NCBI RefSeq assembly: GCF_017810075.1 | Contig: NZ_JADNYK010000004.1 | Location: 496,001-560,000 of the forward strand | Direction: 5' to 3' | Length of the DNA: 64,000 nt | Origin: Pseudozobellia sp. WGM2 | Lineage (GTDB): Bacteria > Bacteroidota > Bacteroidia > Flavobacteriales > Flavobacteriaceae | Shown here: positions 1 through 9,340 of the stretch, in pieces | Position numbering within the stretch: the first letter of the stretch is position 1 | How the letters are laid out: each line of letters starts with the position of its first letter | Notes under the pieces: model-generated | Databases searched by the model: none | Told to the model about the DNA's origin: nothing | What the model saw: only the letters and a program-made list of their open reading frames with translations | Translations under genes and position numbers: made by a program

Positions 1-602
1 TCATTTTTTCAACGCAAATTGATTCAAAAAAAAGGGAAGAACTTTCATAACGAAGTATAGAACTGCCGAGCTACAACCCAAATTATAAAAATGAATCAGC
101 AGAAATCAATTTAACGCAAGTTAGAACTTACACCTACTTATTTTTTAAAGTGTGCTACCAAACCTTTGTTATTGCCTCTGGCCACATATAAAGCAAAAGG
201 TTCAATGCTCGAACAGTATCTTCTCAATCGGTATTATCAATCCATCTTATACTCCAAAATTGGTTTACATAATAGTATGGCCATAGAAATAACGAATGTA
301 CTAGGCTCTATTCAATTTCAATGCAAATTAGATGCTTAAAGAAAACTTCGAGCATATCTAAATACGGCTAATTGCAACTACTGTTTAAAATAAAATTTTG
401 TTAATAATCTTTTTCTAAAACGACATCCGAATTAGGCAAATATCCTGATATTTGGAAAATATCCAATAAAAGTAAATGTGTTTGTTTTTTAGATTGTGGT
501 TCCGTTGCTTACATAGCTTATCTGCCTTAAGAAAATGTAAGCCGCTATGGTCGAATCATTTTCTGATTACCATTCATTAAAAGTTAGTTGACTGTAATTT
601 AA
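1..602. other. left-edge region without a recognisable gene
   Basis: I see no convincing gene in this AT-rich stretch. One plus-strand frame from about 115 to 339 is open for roughly 75 codons but has no start codon near its beginning and matches nothing I recognise, so it may be a degenerate gene end or chance. The region also holds the palindrome described separately and presumably the promoter of the umuD-umuC pair. Confidence 0.5.
437..464. promoter_or_regulatory. operator-like palindrome upstream of umuDC
   Basis: CAAATATC and GATATTTG form a perfect 8-bp inverted repeat with a 2-bp spacer (437-454). A further half site, AAATATC, follows at 457-463, so three copies of the GATATTT half site lie within 28 bp. 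It sits about 140 bp before the umuD start. This is what a dimeric repressor site looks like, but I do not know the LexA box of this organism, and binding is inference. Confidence 0.35.
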
Positions 603-986
603 ATGATAAGTGCAATATACATGAGTGATTCAAAAGTTCATTTAATAAAAAAAACGGAAAATAACTACAGAGTTAAACGCCCTACTCAAACTGGTTTTTC
701 TAGTCCTGCAACGCATTACAGCGAGCCAAGAATTGATCTGAACGAGGTTTTAGTGACTAATTCATCCGCAACTTTCTTCATAAAAGTTGCAGATGACGGG
801 TTTAACGATTTTAATATTTTAAAAAATGATGTTCTTATAGTCGATAAGTCGTTATCCGCCAGAACAAATCAACTTGTCGTAGCCACTATCAATGACAATT
901 TCAGTGTTATCAGAATTGGCAAAGAATATATATCTGAAATAAATATATGGGGAGTAATCACTTATATCATTAAATCTGTTTTATGA
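603..986 (+). CDS. umuD: UmuD-like protein lacking the catalytic dyad
   Basis: S24-fold partner of the translesion polymerase encoded next. The block GFSSPATHY, then [16 protein letters not shown] and NDVLIVDKS, lines up without gaps against the UmuD core. In that alignment the nucleophile Ser (GDSM) is Gly66 (ADDGF), the general-base Lys is Ile103 (SVIRI), and the cleavage Cys-Gly is Thr30-Gly31. Self-cleavage therefore looks impossible. The C-terminal part is also about 20 residues shorter than in E. coli UmuD before the final strand. The stop overlaps the umuC start by 4 nt (ATGA), so the two are translationally coupled. An in-frame ATG at 621 is an alternative start. The family is confident; the meaning of the losses is open (decayed gene or non-cleaved regulatory subunit). 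Confidence 0.85.
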   Translation: MISAIYMSDSKVHLIKKTENNYRVKRPTQTGFSSPATHYSEPRIDLNEVLVTNSSATFFIKVADDGFNDFNILKNDVLIVDKSLSARTNQLVVATINDNFSVIRIGKEYISEINIWGVITYIIKSVL

Positions 987-2257
987 TTGCTTTAGTAGAT
1001 TGTAATAGCTTCTATGCCTCTTGCGAACAGGTTTTTAGACCTGACCTTAAGAAAATGCCAGTAGTTGTTTTAAGCAACAACGATGGGTGCATCATTGCTG
1101 CGAACAAAGAAGCAAAGGCTCTAACGGAAATTCCGATGTTTCAGCCGGTTTTTAAAATACAGAAATTGTTAGATAAAAGTAATGTCACGTATTTTTCTTC
1201 AAATTATACGCTGTATAATGATATGTCTCGAAGGGTTATGGACACCTTAAAAACCTTCTCGCCTCGTGTCGAAGAATACAGCATAGATGAAAGTTTTGTT
1301 GATTTGAGTATTCATCAAAATGAGTGCTATACCGATTTGGCCCATACCATTAAGAACACCATATATAAAAACACCGGAATACCAGTTGGAGTGGGTATTG
1401 CCAAAACAAAATCACTATCTAAATTAGCCAATAAGTATGCAAAAAAAATAGCTGAGAATGACAATGTGTATGTCGTGGATTCAGAAACAAAACGAAAACA
1501 ATTATTGCAAAATCTAAAGGTCAAAGATATTTGGGGCATTGGCAGAAAACATGCGCTCAGACTCGAGGATAAAAAAATAAGTACGGCCTTAGATTTTGCC
1601 AATATGCCAGTGGCTTGGGTTAGAAAAAAAATGACGGTAATAGGTGAACGGCTTTGGAGAGAACTGAACAATATACCTTGCTTAGAAATAGTAGAAAAGC
1701 CAAAAGCGAAAAAAGGCATTGGAACAGCAAAATCGTTCGGATTCAAATTGACATCGTATAGTCTTATTGAAGAAGCTTGTAGTTACTATGTAGCAGAAGT
1801 TGCAGACCTTTTAAGACAACAACGTAGTGCAGCATCTCAAATCGACATTTCTTTGCAGACCAATCAACATAGTCAAATCGATAAGCAGTATAGAAACAAT
1901 ATTACAATATCGTTAGACACACCTACAGACAGTACCATTAAATTGACAAAGGAAGCTCTAAGGGGATTAAAACAGATTTACAAGCCAGGCTATCGATATA
2001 AAAAAGTGGGTGTAAATTTACTGCAATTGGTAAATCGTACAGATATTCAAACAAATTTGTTCGATACCCGGCACAAAAGCGAGTCTGACACTATCACCCA
2101 TGTATTGGATAATCTCAACGGTAAATTCGGAAAAAATAAAATTAAACTGGCGACAGTTGGTAACCGTCATAAAGAATGGGCCCTGATCAAAGAGCACCGA
2201 AGTCCCAGATTTACCACTCAATGGGATGAACTATTGACCATAGGCGGCACTAAATAA
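983..2257 (+). CDS. umuC: Y-family DNA polymerase V catalytic subunit UmuC
   Basis: Error-prone translesion DNA polymerase that copies across damaged template during the SOS response, normally bound to a UmuD dimer. At 424 residues it has the usual UmuC length. The palm begins with [13 protein letters not shown] (catalytic Asp6), followed by the [16 protein letters not shown] finger block and the catalytic SIDES motif (Asp102-Glu103). A helix-hairpin-helix ([13 protein letters not shown]) and a little-finger domain follow. The C-terminal region typical of the UmuC subfamily is present, so this is not DinB. All catalytic residues are intact, in contrast to the overlapping upstream umuD. Confidence 0.95.
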   Translation: MIALVDCNSFYASCEQVFRPDLKKMPVVVLSNNDGCIIAANKEAKALTEIPMFQPVFKIQKLLDKSNVTYFSSNYTLYNDMSRRVMDTLKTFSPRVEEYSIDESFVDLSIHQNECYTDLAHTIKNTIYKNTGIPVGVGIAKTKSLSKLANKYAKKIAENDNVYVVDSETKRKQLLQNLKVKDIWGIGRKHALRLEDKKISTALDFANMPVAWVRKKMTVIGERLWRELNNIPCLEIVEKPKAKKGIGTAKSFGFKLTSYSLIEEACSYYVAEVADLLRQQRSAASQIDISLQTNQHSQIDKQYRNNITISLDTPTDSTIKLTKEALRGLKQIYKPGYRYKKVGVNLLQLVNRTDIQTNLFDTRHKSESDTITHVLDNLNGKFGKNKIKLATVGNRHKEWALIKEHRSPRFTTQWDELLTIGGTK

Positions 2258-2598
2258 ACTAAACATCAAAAATTCACTGTTGTTAAGTTCGGAAGTTTTA
2301 CCAGTGATTTTATCTGCTCTTCATAAAGTTTTAACCTACTTTAATTTCTAAGCCCAGAAAATTGAAAAAAAGAATTGGAATAGCATCTATTTTATATTTA
2401 AGATTAGTTGTTTTCACGTCGTTATGGGCGTAATTTTTTTAAATGTCTGTTTCATAGCGTAGTACTCATGTACATCATGGGGTGTTTTTCATTTGTACCA
2501 TGATTATTATAAGATTGCCTTTTCGAATGCATTTCAACCTGAAAGAGCATTCCGTATTAGTCTATTATAAATCTTGTTCTTAGCAACGTAATCATGGT
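2258..2598. other. intergenic region between convergent genes
   Basis: Separates the plus-strand umuC from the minus-strand cyclase gene, so it must hold two transcript ends. I see no convincing GC-rich terminator hairpin, no open frame of note and no repeat. Confidence 0.5.
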
Positions 2599-3714
2599 TT
2601 ATTTTAATTCTTCGGGAGGGGAAGTCGATGTAACGGTAAACAATTCCATTTTTTCTTCTTTCCCTTTTAACAGAACGGTTTCTAAGGATTCAATTTGAAA
2701 TTGAATGTCAAAATGAAGCGATTTTATTAAATTTTCGGAAGCTATGACCTCTACATCATATTGGTTACAAAGTGATTGAATTCGAGCGGTCGTATTGAGT
2801 ACATCTCCGGTAAAAACAATCTCTTTTTTAAGCGCCCCTATTTCGCCAGTGGTTACCTTGCCTACGTGAAGTCCTGCTTTAAAAGTGGGCACTACACCAA
2901 AACTGGAAATATATCGATCTGCTCTTTTTCTAAGGTCTTTTCTCATGGCAAAAAAACAGTTAATACAATTATTGTTTTTGATGCCATCTTCGTATTTCCA
3001 AGAGATGACGATTTCATCACCTATATATTGATAGACTTCGCCCGAATGTCTAATAATAGCATCAGAGAAATCTGAATAATATTCCCTAAGCAGTTCAAAA
3101 TATTTAATATGTCCCAATTGTTCGGCAATTGTCGTGGAGGACTTCATATCAGAAAACAGAAAGATCCGTTTCTCTTCGGTGGGTTTATGATATTTTCCCG
3201 TAAAGAAATTCATCAATACCCCATGCCCTATATTTTCGCTGATTTCAGAATAAAAAAGGCTTACAAAAAGACTGAATGAAATAGAAACCAAGGTACTCGC
3301 AAATTCAATACTGATCAGAAAGTTCGAAAACCGTTCCCAAATAATAGGATTCAAAGGAGAAGAATGCAGTTCGACTACTGCCGCAATCGGAAAGGTTATG
3401 AAGATAACAACCAGTAAGAAAAAGGTATAAAAAACCACCTTGTAACCAATTTTTTGCAAAAAACTTTTTTTTCTAAAAAGCTTACCCATCCACACTACCT
3501 CAATGGCACCGACAAGTAAGCCGACTACGGTAACAGCAATACTTGCAAAAACAAAGACTTCAAGGGTCACGTTGATTGCACCAGTTTGATTTAAATTTTG
3601 ATCGTGTTTGACAGACTCTTGCGAAAACAAATTGACCCACCCAAGAACGAGCCAAATCACTCCAAATGGAATAATCCGTGAAATGTTTCGTTTTGTTTTT
3701 GGGGATAGTATCAT
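2599..3714 (-). CDS. membrane-anchored class III adenylate/guanylate cyclase
   Basis: Probably makes a cyclic nucleotide from ATP or GTP at the inner face of the membrane. About four hydrophobic segments (near residues 13-30, 53-75, 90-116 and 135-155) precede a class III catalytic domain from about residue 183. Its metal-binding Asp residues lie in FLFSDMKSST (Asp189) and QYIGDEIVISW (Asp233). The later GDVLNTTARIQ block supplies the transition-state Asn and Arg. There is one catalytic domain, so it should act as a homodimer. It is the last and most loosely spaced gene of a minus-strand run that starts at 6342, 68 nt after the preceding gene. Substrate preference cannot be read from the sequence. 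Confidence 0.85.
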   Translation of the reverse strand: MILSPKTKRNISRIIPFGVIWLVLGWVNLFSQESVKHDQNLNQTGAINVTLEVFVFASIAVTVVGLLVGAIEVVWMGKLFRKKSFLQKIGYKVVFYTFFLLVVIFITFPIAAVVELHSSPLNPIIWERFSNFLISIEFASTLVSISFSLFVSLFYSEISENIGHGVLMNFFTGKYHKPTEEKRIFLFSDMKSSTTIAEQLGHIKYFELLREYYSDFSDAIIRHSGEVYQYIGDEIVISWKYEDGIKNNNCINCFFAMRKDLRKRADRYISSFGVVPTFKAGLHVGKVTTGEIGALKKEIVFTGDVLNTTARIQSLCNQYDVEVIASENLIKSLHFDIQFQIESLETVLLKGKEEKMELFTVTSTSPPEELK

Positions 3715-3782
3715 ACTTAATTTATATCGAACCCAAATTTGTTATCTCTTTAGTTCGGTTTCCAACAGTTTTAAAAAAGCAT

Positions 3783-4373
3783 CTAAACTTTCCAATGTTT
3801 TATTCTAATCCATTTTAAAAAATAGAATAAAACACATAGCCATGCGAACGTAGTCAATATACTCTTTAGCACAGTAAATGTGCTGGATACCAACACAAAA
3901 TATTCCGATAGGTCAGCGGATTTTGTAATCATCAAAATGATACAGATGTTTTCTAAATAATCAAATAGCATTGCCAAGAATGGAACGATCAATACAAACG
4001 AACCCACGCCTTTTTTTGTTTGGGTCAAATTGATCAAACGAAATAGAAAACTACTCAAGAATTGAGCGAGCAACAAGGGGTACAATAGGTCAAACAATGA
4101 TAATTGCGGAAACAAGTAAAGGTTGGTAATTTGTTCGTTCATGGCATTTACGATGGATCGGGCTTCCGAAACCGAATAGCCGAAAGTTTGCAGATCAAAA
4201 GCCTTGTTGCCAATTTGATTGTTGATTCTCGGGAAAGTAAATATCATCATTAGCACTAAAACGATATGACTCGAGAGAAACAGAAACCATAAAAATTTGA
4301 CGGTTGCGGTTCTAGACAATATATTTTTTAAAAATTGCATGTTGATTGGTATCTTGGTCGGAGAGAAAGACAT
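3783..4373 (-). CDS. hypothetical four-TM membrane protein
   Basis: I do not recognise this family. The 196-residue protein is strongly hydrophobic, with segments near residues 25-45 (FLWFLFLSSHIVLVLMMIF), 92-112, 125-147 and 163-185, and a basic C-terminus. It lies 4 nt downstream of the serine hydrolase gene and is almost certainly co-transcribed with it and the oxidoreductase. The first methionine gives a rather polar lead; the later Met at residue 12 is an alternative start. No catalytic motif is visible. Confidence 0.7.
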   Translation of the reverse strand: MSFSPTKIPINMQFLKNILSRTATVKFLWFLFLSSHIVLVLMMIFTFPRINNQIGNKAFDLQTFGYSVSEARSIVNAMNEQITNLYLFPQLSLFDLLYPLLLAQFLSSFLFRLINLTQTKKGVGSFVLIVPFLAMLFDYLENICIILMITKSADLSEYFVLVSSTFTVLKSILTTFAWLCVLFYFLKWIRIKHWKV

Positions 4374-4377
4374 AGGA

Positions 4378-5415
4378 TTAACCGTTTTTCTTATTTCTCA
4401 ATATTTTTACGATTCGGTTTATCACAATTTCCGATAAGTTCCATTCGTATCCCTCAAAATCGGTCGTATTTATAAATTGAACGACCACTGTATCGATGTC
4501 TTCATGATACTCCGCAAGACTTTGATAACCGGGCACTAGGCCCCCATGCTCGTACTCATATAGAGAGGAATAGATTTCCTGTTCTCCATCTTTAAAAACA
4601 GAACCATCGTTCAATGCCCTAAGAAAAATACCCACGTCTTCCGCTGTGGCCAACATTCCGTTTTCATTGGTCTTAAAATCTTTGTCAATACCAACATAAT
4701 ACCCGCTCATCACATCGTTTAAATTAACTTCCTTAAGGGAAAAGAATGTATTTTTTAGCCCAAGGGGAACAAGAATTTCCTCCTTTATATAGCGTTCGTG
4801 ACTATAACCCATTACTTTTTCGATTATTTGGCGAAGTAATAAATAGTTCGTGTTTGAATATTCATACCCTTCATCTGGCTCAAAACTAGCTGGCAGATCA
4901 AGAGCGAATTCCAGCGCTTTCTTACCATTCTCTTGTTCGTTTTCCCAATATTTTGGATTATCGGTAAAATTGGGAATACCACTTCGATGTTGTACCATTG
5001 ACCTAAGGGTTATTCTTTCTGCATTTTCGATTCTTGCCACAAGTTCTGGAAAGTAATCGGCAAGCGTATCTTCCAATGACAAATGATTATCCTTTGCTAG
5101 TCTAGTAATTGCAACCGCAACATACAACTTACTAATACTGGCAATCTTAAACAGCGATTTAGGGTCAGCGGAAATTTTATTTTCGCGATCTTTCCATCCG
5201 CCTGTATAAAATGCCGGTTGCTTGCCCCCTTGGTCAACATATACAATCATACCATCAAATCCATAACCAATGGCCTCATCTACTTGTTCTTGAACCGAAT
5301 CGGGTAACGGTAATATCCATGCCTTTACCAAAATCCATGGTACGAAATACAGAGAACCTATACTCACCATAATAAATAGGATTCTGAGTATGCGCTTAAA
5401 TTGTTTTTTGGCCAT
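4378..5415 (-). CDS. serine hydrolase, class C beta-lactamase fold
   Basis: Extracytoplasmic serine hydrolase of the beta-lactamase/DD-peptidase superfamily (PF00144 type); natural substrate unknown. A single N-terminal hydrophobic segment (residues 8-30) anchors it to the membrane. The catalytic set is present: SISK with Ser93 and Lys96, YSN at 186-188, and a HGG motif near residue 308 in place of KTG. The 345-residue length fits the family. It begins 3 nt after the oxidoreductase stop and ends 4 nt before the next membrane gene. Esterase, peptidase or D-amino-acid amidase activities are all known for such proteins; resistance to beta-lactams should not be assumed. Confidence 0.9.
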   Translation of the reverse strand: MAKKQFKRILRILFIMVSIGSLYFVPWILVKAWILPLPDSVQEQVDEAIGYGFDGMIVYVDQGGKQPAFYTGGWKDRENKISADPKSLFKIASISKLYVAVAITRLAKDNHLSLEDTLADYFPELVARIENAERITLRSMVQHRSGIPNFTDNPKYWENEQENGKKALEFALDLPASFEPDEGYEYSNTNYLLLRQIIEKVMGYSHERYIKEEILVPLGLKNTFFSLKEVNLNDVMSGYYVGIDKDFKTNENGMLATAEDVGIFLRALNDGSVFKDGEQEIYSSLYEYEHGGLVPGYQSLAEYHEDIDTVVVQFINTTDFEGYEWNLSEIVINRIVKILRNKKNG

Positions 5416-5418
5416 GCC

Positions 5419-6342
5419 TTACCTTTTATTTATTTCAATTACCACATTACCTCTTTTACGTCCGGAATCTACATATTCATGGGCATCTACCATTTCATCA
5501 AGCATAAAAGTTTTGTCAATAAACGGCTTTAATTCACCGTGCTCCGCTAGGGTTTTAATTTCCTTTAGATGATTAATATTTTCCTTGGTCAGCATTTTGA
5601 CGGAAACAAAAGCACCTGCTTCGGTCAAGACTTTTTTTGCCCTTGATTTGGTGGTCTTGCCTACAGCATCAAAAACAATATCAAATTTTTCGGTTTGCTT
5701 AGAATAGTCCTCATTCTTATAGTCGATTGCTTTTACTGCACCAAGTGATTTTACCATGTCAACATTTGAACCACTACAAATGCCCGTGACCACTGCGCCC
5801 TGCTGCTTTGCAAGTTGAACGGCATAACTGCCCACACTACCGGAAGCACCATAAATCAACACTTGCTGACCCTTTTTTAAGTTCGCTTTCTCAAGAAGGA
5901 ACATCGCGGTCATGGCTCCTACGGGCAACGCTGCAGCTTCCTCAAAGCTCAGATTTTCTGGTTTTAGGGCTACTACGCCACTTTTCCATTCTTCGGGCAT
6001 GCAAATATATTCGGCATAGGAACCAGTTTTGAGCATGGTGGTCGTACCGAATATATGGTCTCCCACCTTAAATTTTGTAACCTTCTTTCCCGTTGCTTCA
6101 ATAGTACCGGCCAGTTCATGGCCCAGAATTTTTTTCTTCGGTCTGAACAATCCAAAAATCAATCGTGCAGGAAGCCAAAACAAGGGTGGGAAATCTGAAG
6201 CTCTCAAACGCACATCGCCCGAAGTGACCGTTGCTGCATGAATTTTAACGAGCATCTCATTATCTTTCGGGATTGGTTTTTCCATTTTTTTTACCTCAAG
6301 TACGTTTGGCGGACCGTATTTTTCGTACACTACTGCTTTCAT
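5419..6342 (-). CDS. zinc-independent NAD(P)-dependent quinone/alcohol oxidoreductase
   Basis: Medium-chain dehydrogenase of the quinone oxidoreductase-like branch. It has an N-terminal GroES-like fold with GHELAGTIEATG (residues 74-85) and a Rossmann domain with the nucleotide-binding loop GASGSVGSYAVQLAK from residue 165. The Cys ligands of a structural zinc site are missing, as expected for this branch. Its 307 residues are close to the family norm. It is the first gene of the tight run continuing through the serine hydrolase and the membrane protein. The physiological substrate is unknown, perhaps a reactive enone or quinone. Confidence 0.9.
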   Translation of the reverse strand: MKAVVYEKYGPPNVLEVKKMEKPIPKDNEMLVKIHAATVTSGDVRLRASDFPPLFWLPARLIFGLFRPKKKILGHELAGTIEATGKKVTKFKVGDHIFGTTTMLKTGSYAEYICMPEEWKSGVVALKPENLSFEEAAALPVGAMTAMFLLEKANLKKGQQVLIYGASGSVGSYAVQLAKQQGAVVTGICSGSNVDMVKSLGAVKAIDYKNEDYSKQTEKFDIVFDAVGKTTKSRAKKVLTEAGAFVSVKMLTKENINHLKEIKTLAEHGELKPFIDKTFMLDEMVDAHEYVDSGRKRGNVVIEINKR

Positions 6343-6507
6343 AATTATTGTTTTTAATCGGTCGGATGTAATTATTCACATCGTTAATAATTGTTTTTCA
6401 AAGGTGTTCGTGAACCTGCGGTTTCGCAAATCAACATCTCGGTTGGAATCTAGATTTGTTATGGCTCATTTCATATTGGAATTAAGGTTGGCTTCTTATA
6501 TAGAGCC

Positions 6508-7071
6508 TTATTTAGGTTTTGAATATTCAATTAATTCCTCTATGTATAAAAAACCACCTTGATTCTGAGTGAGTTTTATGAAGTTTTTTACAGCAGGTGC
6601 ATACAACCAAACCTCCTCTTCATTTGCGCTATACCCTCTGGAATTCGTGGTTTTACCGGTGTATTTAATGGTGTATGCCATGAATGTTCCGGCTTCTACT
6701 TTTTCTTCTCGGTATGATAAAATCTCAGCATCATGACTTTGGTTTCCCGTCGTTCCATCTTGACTTGTCCAATTGTTTTCATATTTCCACTTTTTACCCA
6801 CTTCCAGAGGCCAGTCGTACTTGGGTGTTTCGCTAACTTCTGGTTTAATAATATCAGTAACGGGAATGGTATCATTTCCGATTGTCATGCCCAAAACACC
6901 ATCAACACTGATTATTTCTCTTGTATCTTTTCCGTTCGAGCGTACTTCTCCTTTCGTTGTTACGCCTTTATATTTCCACACCCATTTTTCGCCAACTTGA
7001 TAATCACCTAAAGTTGGTTGTTGGGTGATACCAGATTTCTCAGAGCTATTACAAGCATTATTATTAACCAA
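6508..7071 (-). CDS. probable lipoprotein, start region possibly frameshifted
   Basis: Unrecognised 187-residue protein containing PLEVGKKWKYEN and EEVWLYAPAVKNFIKL, which resemble a beta-rich extracytoplasmic domain with two related halves. The open frame begins only at a TTG. A Cys near its start (NNNACNSSEKSG) looks like a lipidation site followed by a polar tether. A hydrophobic signal-like peptide, MKIQIAIFWLII, starts with ATG at 7094 in the neighbouring frame and runs into the same place. One base gained or lost in the TTAATAATAAT run would join the two. Either the gene is frameshifted here or the read has an error. If corrected, it is a secreted lipoprotein. Confidence 0.65.
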   Translation of the reverse strand: MVNNNACNSSEKSGITQQPTLGDYQVGEKWVWKYKGVTTKGEVRSNGKDTREIISVDGVLGMTIGNDTIPVTDIIKPEVSETPKYDWPLEVGKKWKYENNWTSQDGTTGNQSHDAEILSYREEKVEAGTFMAYTIKYTGKTTNSRGYSANEEEVWLYAPAVKNFIKLTQNQGGFLYIEELIEYSKPK

Positions 7072-7218
7072 AATATTGCAATTTGAATTTTCATGTTTAA
7101 TTATATTTTAAATGTACTTACTTCTTTTCAACAACATTTCTCCTCTTGTTCAGGCCATTCTTCAATACATTTTAACCCCAGCTTTAACCAAAGTCAAGAA
7201 TTTTTATTTCTTGTAATC

Positions 7219-8313
7219 TCAGTTCAGGTTCGAGGTTACAGTTTTTACCTTTTCAATTCTTTTGTAGGTCCATTTCAATCCAAATAATGGCCTTAAAAAA
7301 CCGATTCTTCTAAGGACAAATTCATAAATAAGAAAGCAACCTACCCCAGTAAAAATTACAATCGCAATGAACTTCAATAAGATAGAAATTTCCAAGGGTA
7401 ATATAAATAAGGCCCCTGCGTACAAGACAAACATGTGTATAATATAAACAGGATACGCCGCTTGGCTCAGATAACTTAGGGTTTTACTGGGTTTGTTCAA
7501 GTACTTATACCCAAGACCAAAAACTCCAAAAATCCAACAATTTGATTCGATGGCCGTAAGATAACCTGGCGCTTCCGTTGCAAAAATAAAGTATCGAATA
7601 CCGAACAAAATAGCAGCCAAACCAATATATAACCAGCGCCATTTCAAAACGGTCTGCCAAAATATTTTGCCACTGTACACAAAAAGGAAACCGAATAGAA
7701 AGGCCAAAAAGCCATTAAAAAAGCCATGCCACGTCTGGGCATACAATGCAAAAAGCTGTGGCTTTACCGATAAAACCTCTAGAACGAAGAATAGGGATAT
7801 CAACAAAGGTCCACCGGCATGACTCAATAGGGCCAATAAAACCCTTTTAATCTTACCATTACCAGCCTTCTTCAAATAGTAAAAAAGTGGTAAAAGTGTA
7901 ATCACATACACAAATATATTACCCAAAAACCATAAATGGCCTTGATGGGGAAAATACCCTATAGGCATATTATAGTAGGACTGAAAAATAAACATGTGTA
8001 AGGTGGTGATGGCAACAATACCAAATAGGAAGGGCAAGAGAATCCGTTTTGTACGCTCCAAAAGCAATTGTCTCCAATTTCGTTTACGCATGGCAAAGTA
8101 AAGGCCCATGCCCGATACGTAAAATAACAATGGAATTCGCCAAACGTTGAGCATGGTCATTGGTTTCCATAAACCCTCTAAAAATTTATCACTCTTAATA
8201 AAGCCGACAAACATCGCCCACGGTTGAAAAATTATGGCTATGTGATAGATGAGCAGCAAACCTATGGCTATGACCCTGAGCCAATCGATATCGTATCTTC
8301 TTTCTATTTTCAT
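7219..8313 (-). CDS. acyltransferase 3 family membrane protein
   Basis: Integral membrane O-acyltransferase of the OafA/acyltransferase-3 type, which moves acyl groups onto sugars or other surface molecules. The hallmark N-terminal block YDIDWLRVIAIGLLLIYH carries the catalytic-type His, and about ten hydrophobic segments follow over 364 residues. There is no SGNH domain. Downstream (6508) is the lipoprotein-like gene; upstream (8336-8938) is the ankyrin protein, 22 nt away, so they may share a transcript. The acceptor molecule is unknown. Confidence 0.85.
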   Translation of the reverse strand: MKIERRYDIDWLRVIAIGLLLIYHIAIIFQPWAMFVGFIKSDKFLEGLWKPMTMLNVWRIPLLFYVSGMGLYFAMRKRNWRQLLLERTKRILLPFLFGIVAITTLHMFIFQSYYNMPIGYFPHQGHLWFLGNIFVYVITLLPLFYYLKKAGNGKIKRVLLALLSHAGGPLLISLFFVLEVLSVKPQLFALYAQTWHGFFNGFLAFLFGFLFVYSGKIFWQTVLKWRWLYIGLAAILFGIRYFIFATEAPGYLTAIESNCWIFGVFGLGYKYLNKPSKTLSYLSQAAYPVYIIHMFVLYAGALFILPLEISILLKFIAIVIFTGVGCFLIYEFVLRRIGFLRPLFGLKWTYKRIEKVKTVTSNLN

Positions 8314-8335
8314 GGGAATATAATTTTATGATTGA

Positions 8336-8938
8336 TTACTGCAACATCATCGCAATGACCGGACGCGTTTTTTCGATTTCCATCAAGTCTATTTGTAAAC
8401 CTATCGGCCCTAATTGTTGCTGGAGCATTTCATAAATCGGCTTTATTTCCGCAAAAGGGACCATTACACTTTCCCGTGGGGTCATACCAAAGTTGTTCTT
8501 TGCAGTCTTATCGGCTTTTGCATCAATAAGCGACTGTACTACTTCAACCCTACAAAAAAATGCGGCTGTATGCAAAGCAGTCGCCCCGTCGTTATTTTTA
8601 ACTGTTAAATCCGCACCGGCATCAATAAGCAGTTGCGCGATTTTATTTTTTCCGAAACTTGCGGCAGTGATCAATGGTGTAGCTCCGGTCATCGGGTCTT
8701 TTTTATTCAAATCCGTTCCTGCCGAAATATGCTGTTTAACAGCTTCTACATTATCGGATAATATTGCTGATTGAAAATCGACTTCCGGCTTAGTAACCAC
8801 GGTCTTCGATTCCGTAGTATTGTTCGTCTCCGTTTTTCCTTTGTTACCAGACTGACCACAAGCAGAGGTTAATAAGAGCAGAACTAATGACATATTCGTA
8901 AAGGTTCTTAAAGAAATAATTTCAAGTGTTTTGTTCAT
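8336..8938 (-). CDS. ankyrin-repeat lipoprotein
   Basis: About three ankyrin repeats (for example GATPLITAASFGKNKIAQLL and GATALHTAAFFCRVEVVQSL) follow a signal peptide ending in the lipobox-like LLLTSACGQSG. The protein is therefore probably lipidated and extracytoplasmic. A low-complexity Asn/Thr/Lys linker separates anchor and repeats. I chose the Met at 8938 because it gives a normal lipoprotein signal; an in-frame ATG at 8986 would add 16 polar residues. Ankyrin proteins bind partners; the partner here is unknown. It lies directly downstream of the three tiny ORFs and opposite the AraC-type regulator. Confidence 0.8.
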   Translation of the reverse strand: MNKTLEIISLRTFTNMSLVLLLLTSACGQSGNKGKTETNNTTESKTVVTKPEVDFQSAILSDNVEAVKQHISAGTDLNKKDPMTGATPLITAASFGKNKIAQLLIDAGADLTVKNNDGATALHTAAFFCRVEVVQSLIDAKADKTAKNNFGMTPRESVMVPFAEIKPIYEMLQQQLGPIGLQIDLMEIEKTRPVIAMMLQ

Positions 8939-9074
8939 GGCTTTGTTATTTAATTTTAATCGGTTTTCGTAAATCTTTGATTTCATGATTACATTTTTAA
9001 TTGTTAGTTATAATTTTTGTTGAGATAAGGGATAAATTTTGATGCGGGTCTACCCCCTTTTTTAACCCTAGAAA

Positions 9075-9197
9075 CTAGAATTCTGAATGATAGTAATATC
9101 TCGATTCGGCCCAACGAATTCTCTTACTGTCTTTAAAATGATTAAGTACAGTGAATCTTCTAGATTCCGTTGTTGTTCGTGTGATTGTTGCTTTCAT
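9075..9197 (-). CDS. tiny basic protein, paralogue B (40 aa)
   Basis: Translates as MKATITRTTTESRRFTVLNH followed by FKDSKRIRWAESRYYYHSEF. It aligns without gaps to the 37-residue product at 9341-9454: both start MKATITRT-TESR and share F at 21, SKR at 24-26, WA at 29-30 and R at 33. Such duplication supports real coding. It starts 4 nt after the stop of the unrelated tiny ORF at 9202-9318 and precedes the ankyrin lipoprotein gene. No signal peptide, TM segment or known motif is visible. Function unknown; not in any family I recognise. Confidence 0.55.
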   Translation of the reverse strand: MKATITRTTTESRRFTVLNHFKDSKRIRWAESRYYYHSEF

Positions 9198-9201
9198 AAT
9201 T

Positions 9202-9318
9202 TTAATTTTCAACTTTTTCATTATTTACTCTTCGGTCATGCTGCCTGTCGGTGCTCCATCCGAATCCAATTCCAAAATATACTATCTGACGGTGTGGATA
9301 AAAAGGTGAATTTGCCAT
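9202..9318 (-). CDS. tiny hypothetical protein (38 aa)
   Basis: A 38-codon frame beginning MANSPFYPHRQIVYFGIGFG and ending VNNEKVEN. It lies between the two MKATITRT paralogues, 22 nt after the upstream stop and 4 nt before the downstream start, a spacing expected of an operon. The short aromatic/Gly stretch is too weak for a clear TM. No homologue comes to mind. The evidence is positional only. Confidence 0.4.
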   Translation of the reverse strand: MANSPFYPHRQIVYFGIGFGWSTDRQHDRRVNNEKVEN

Positions 9319-9340
9319 GATGATTTTGTTTTAAGGTGTA

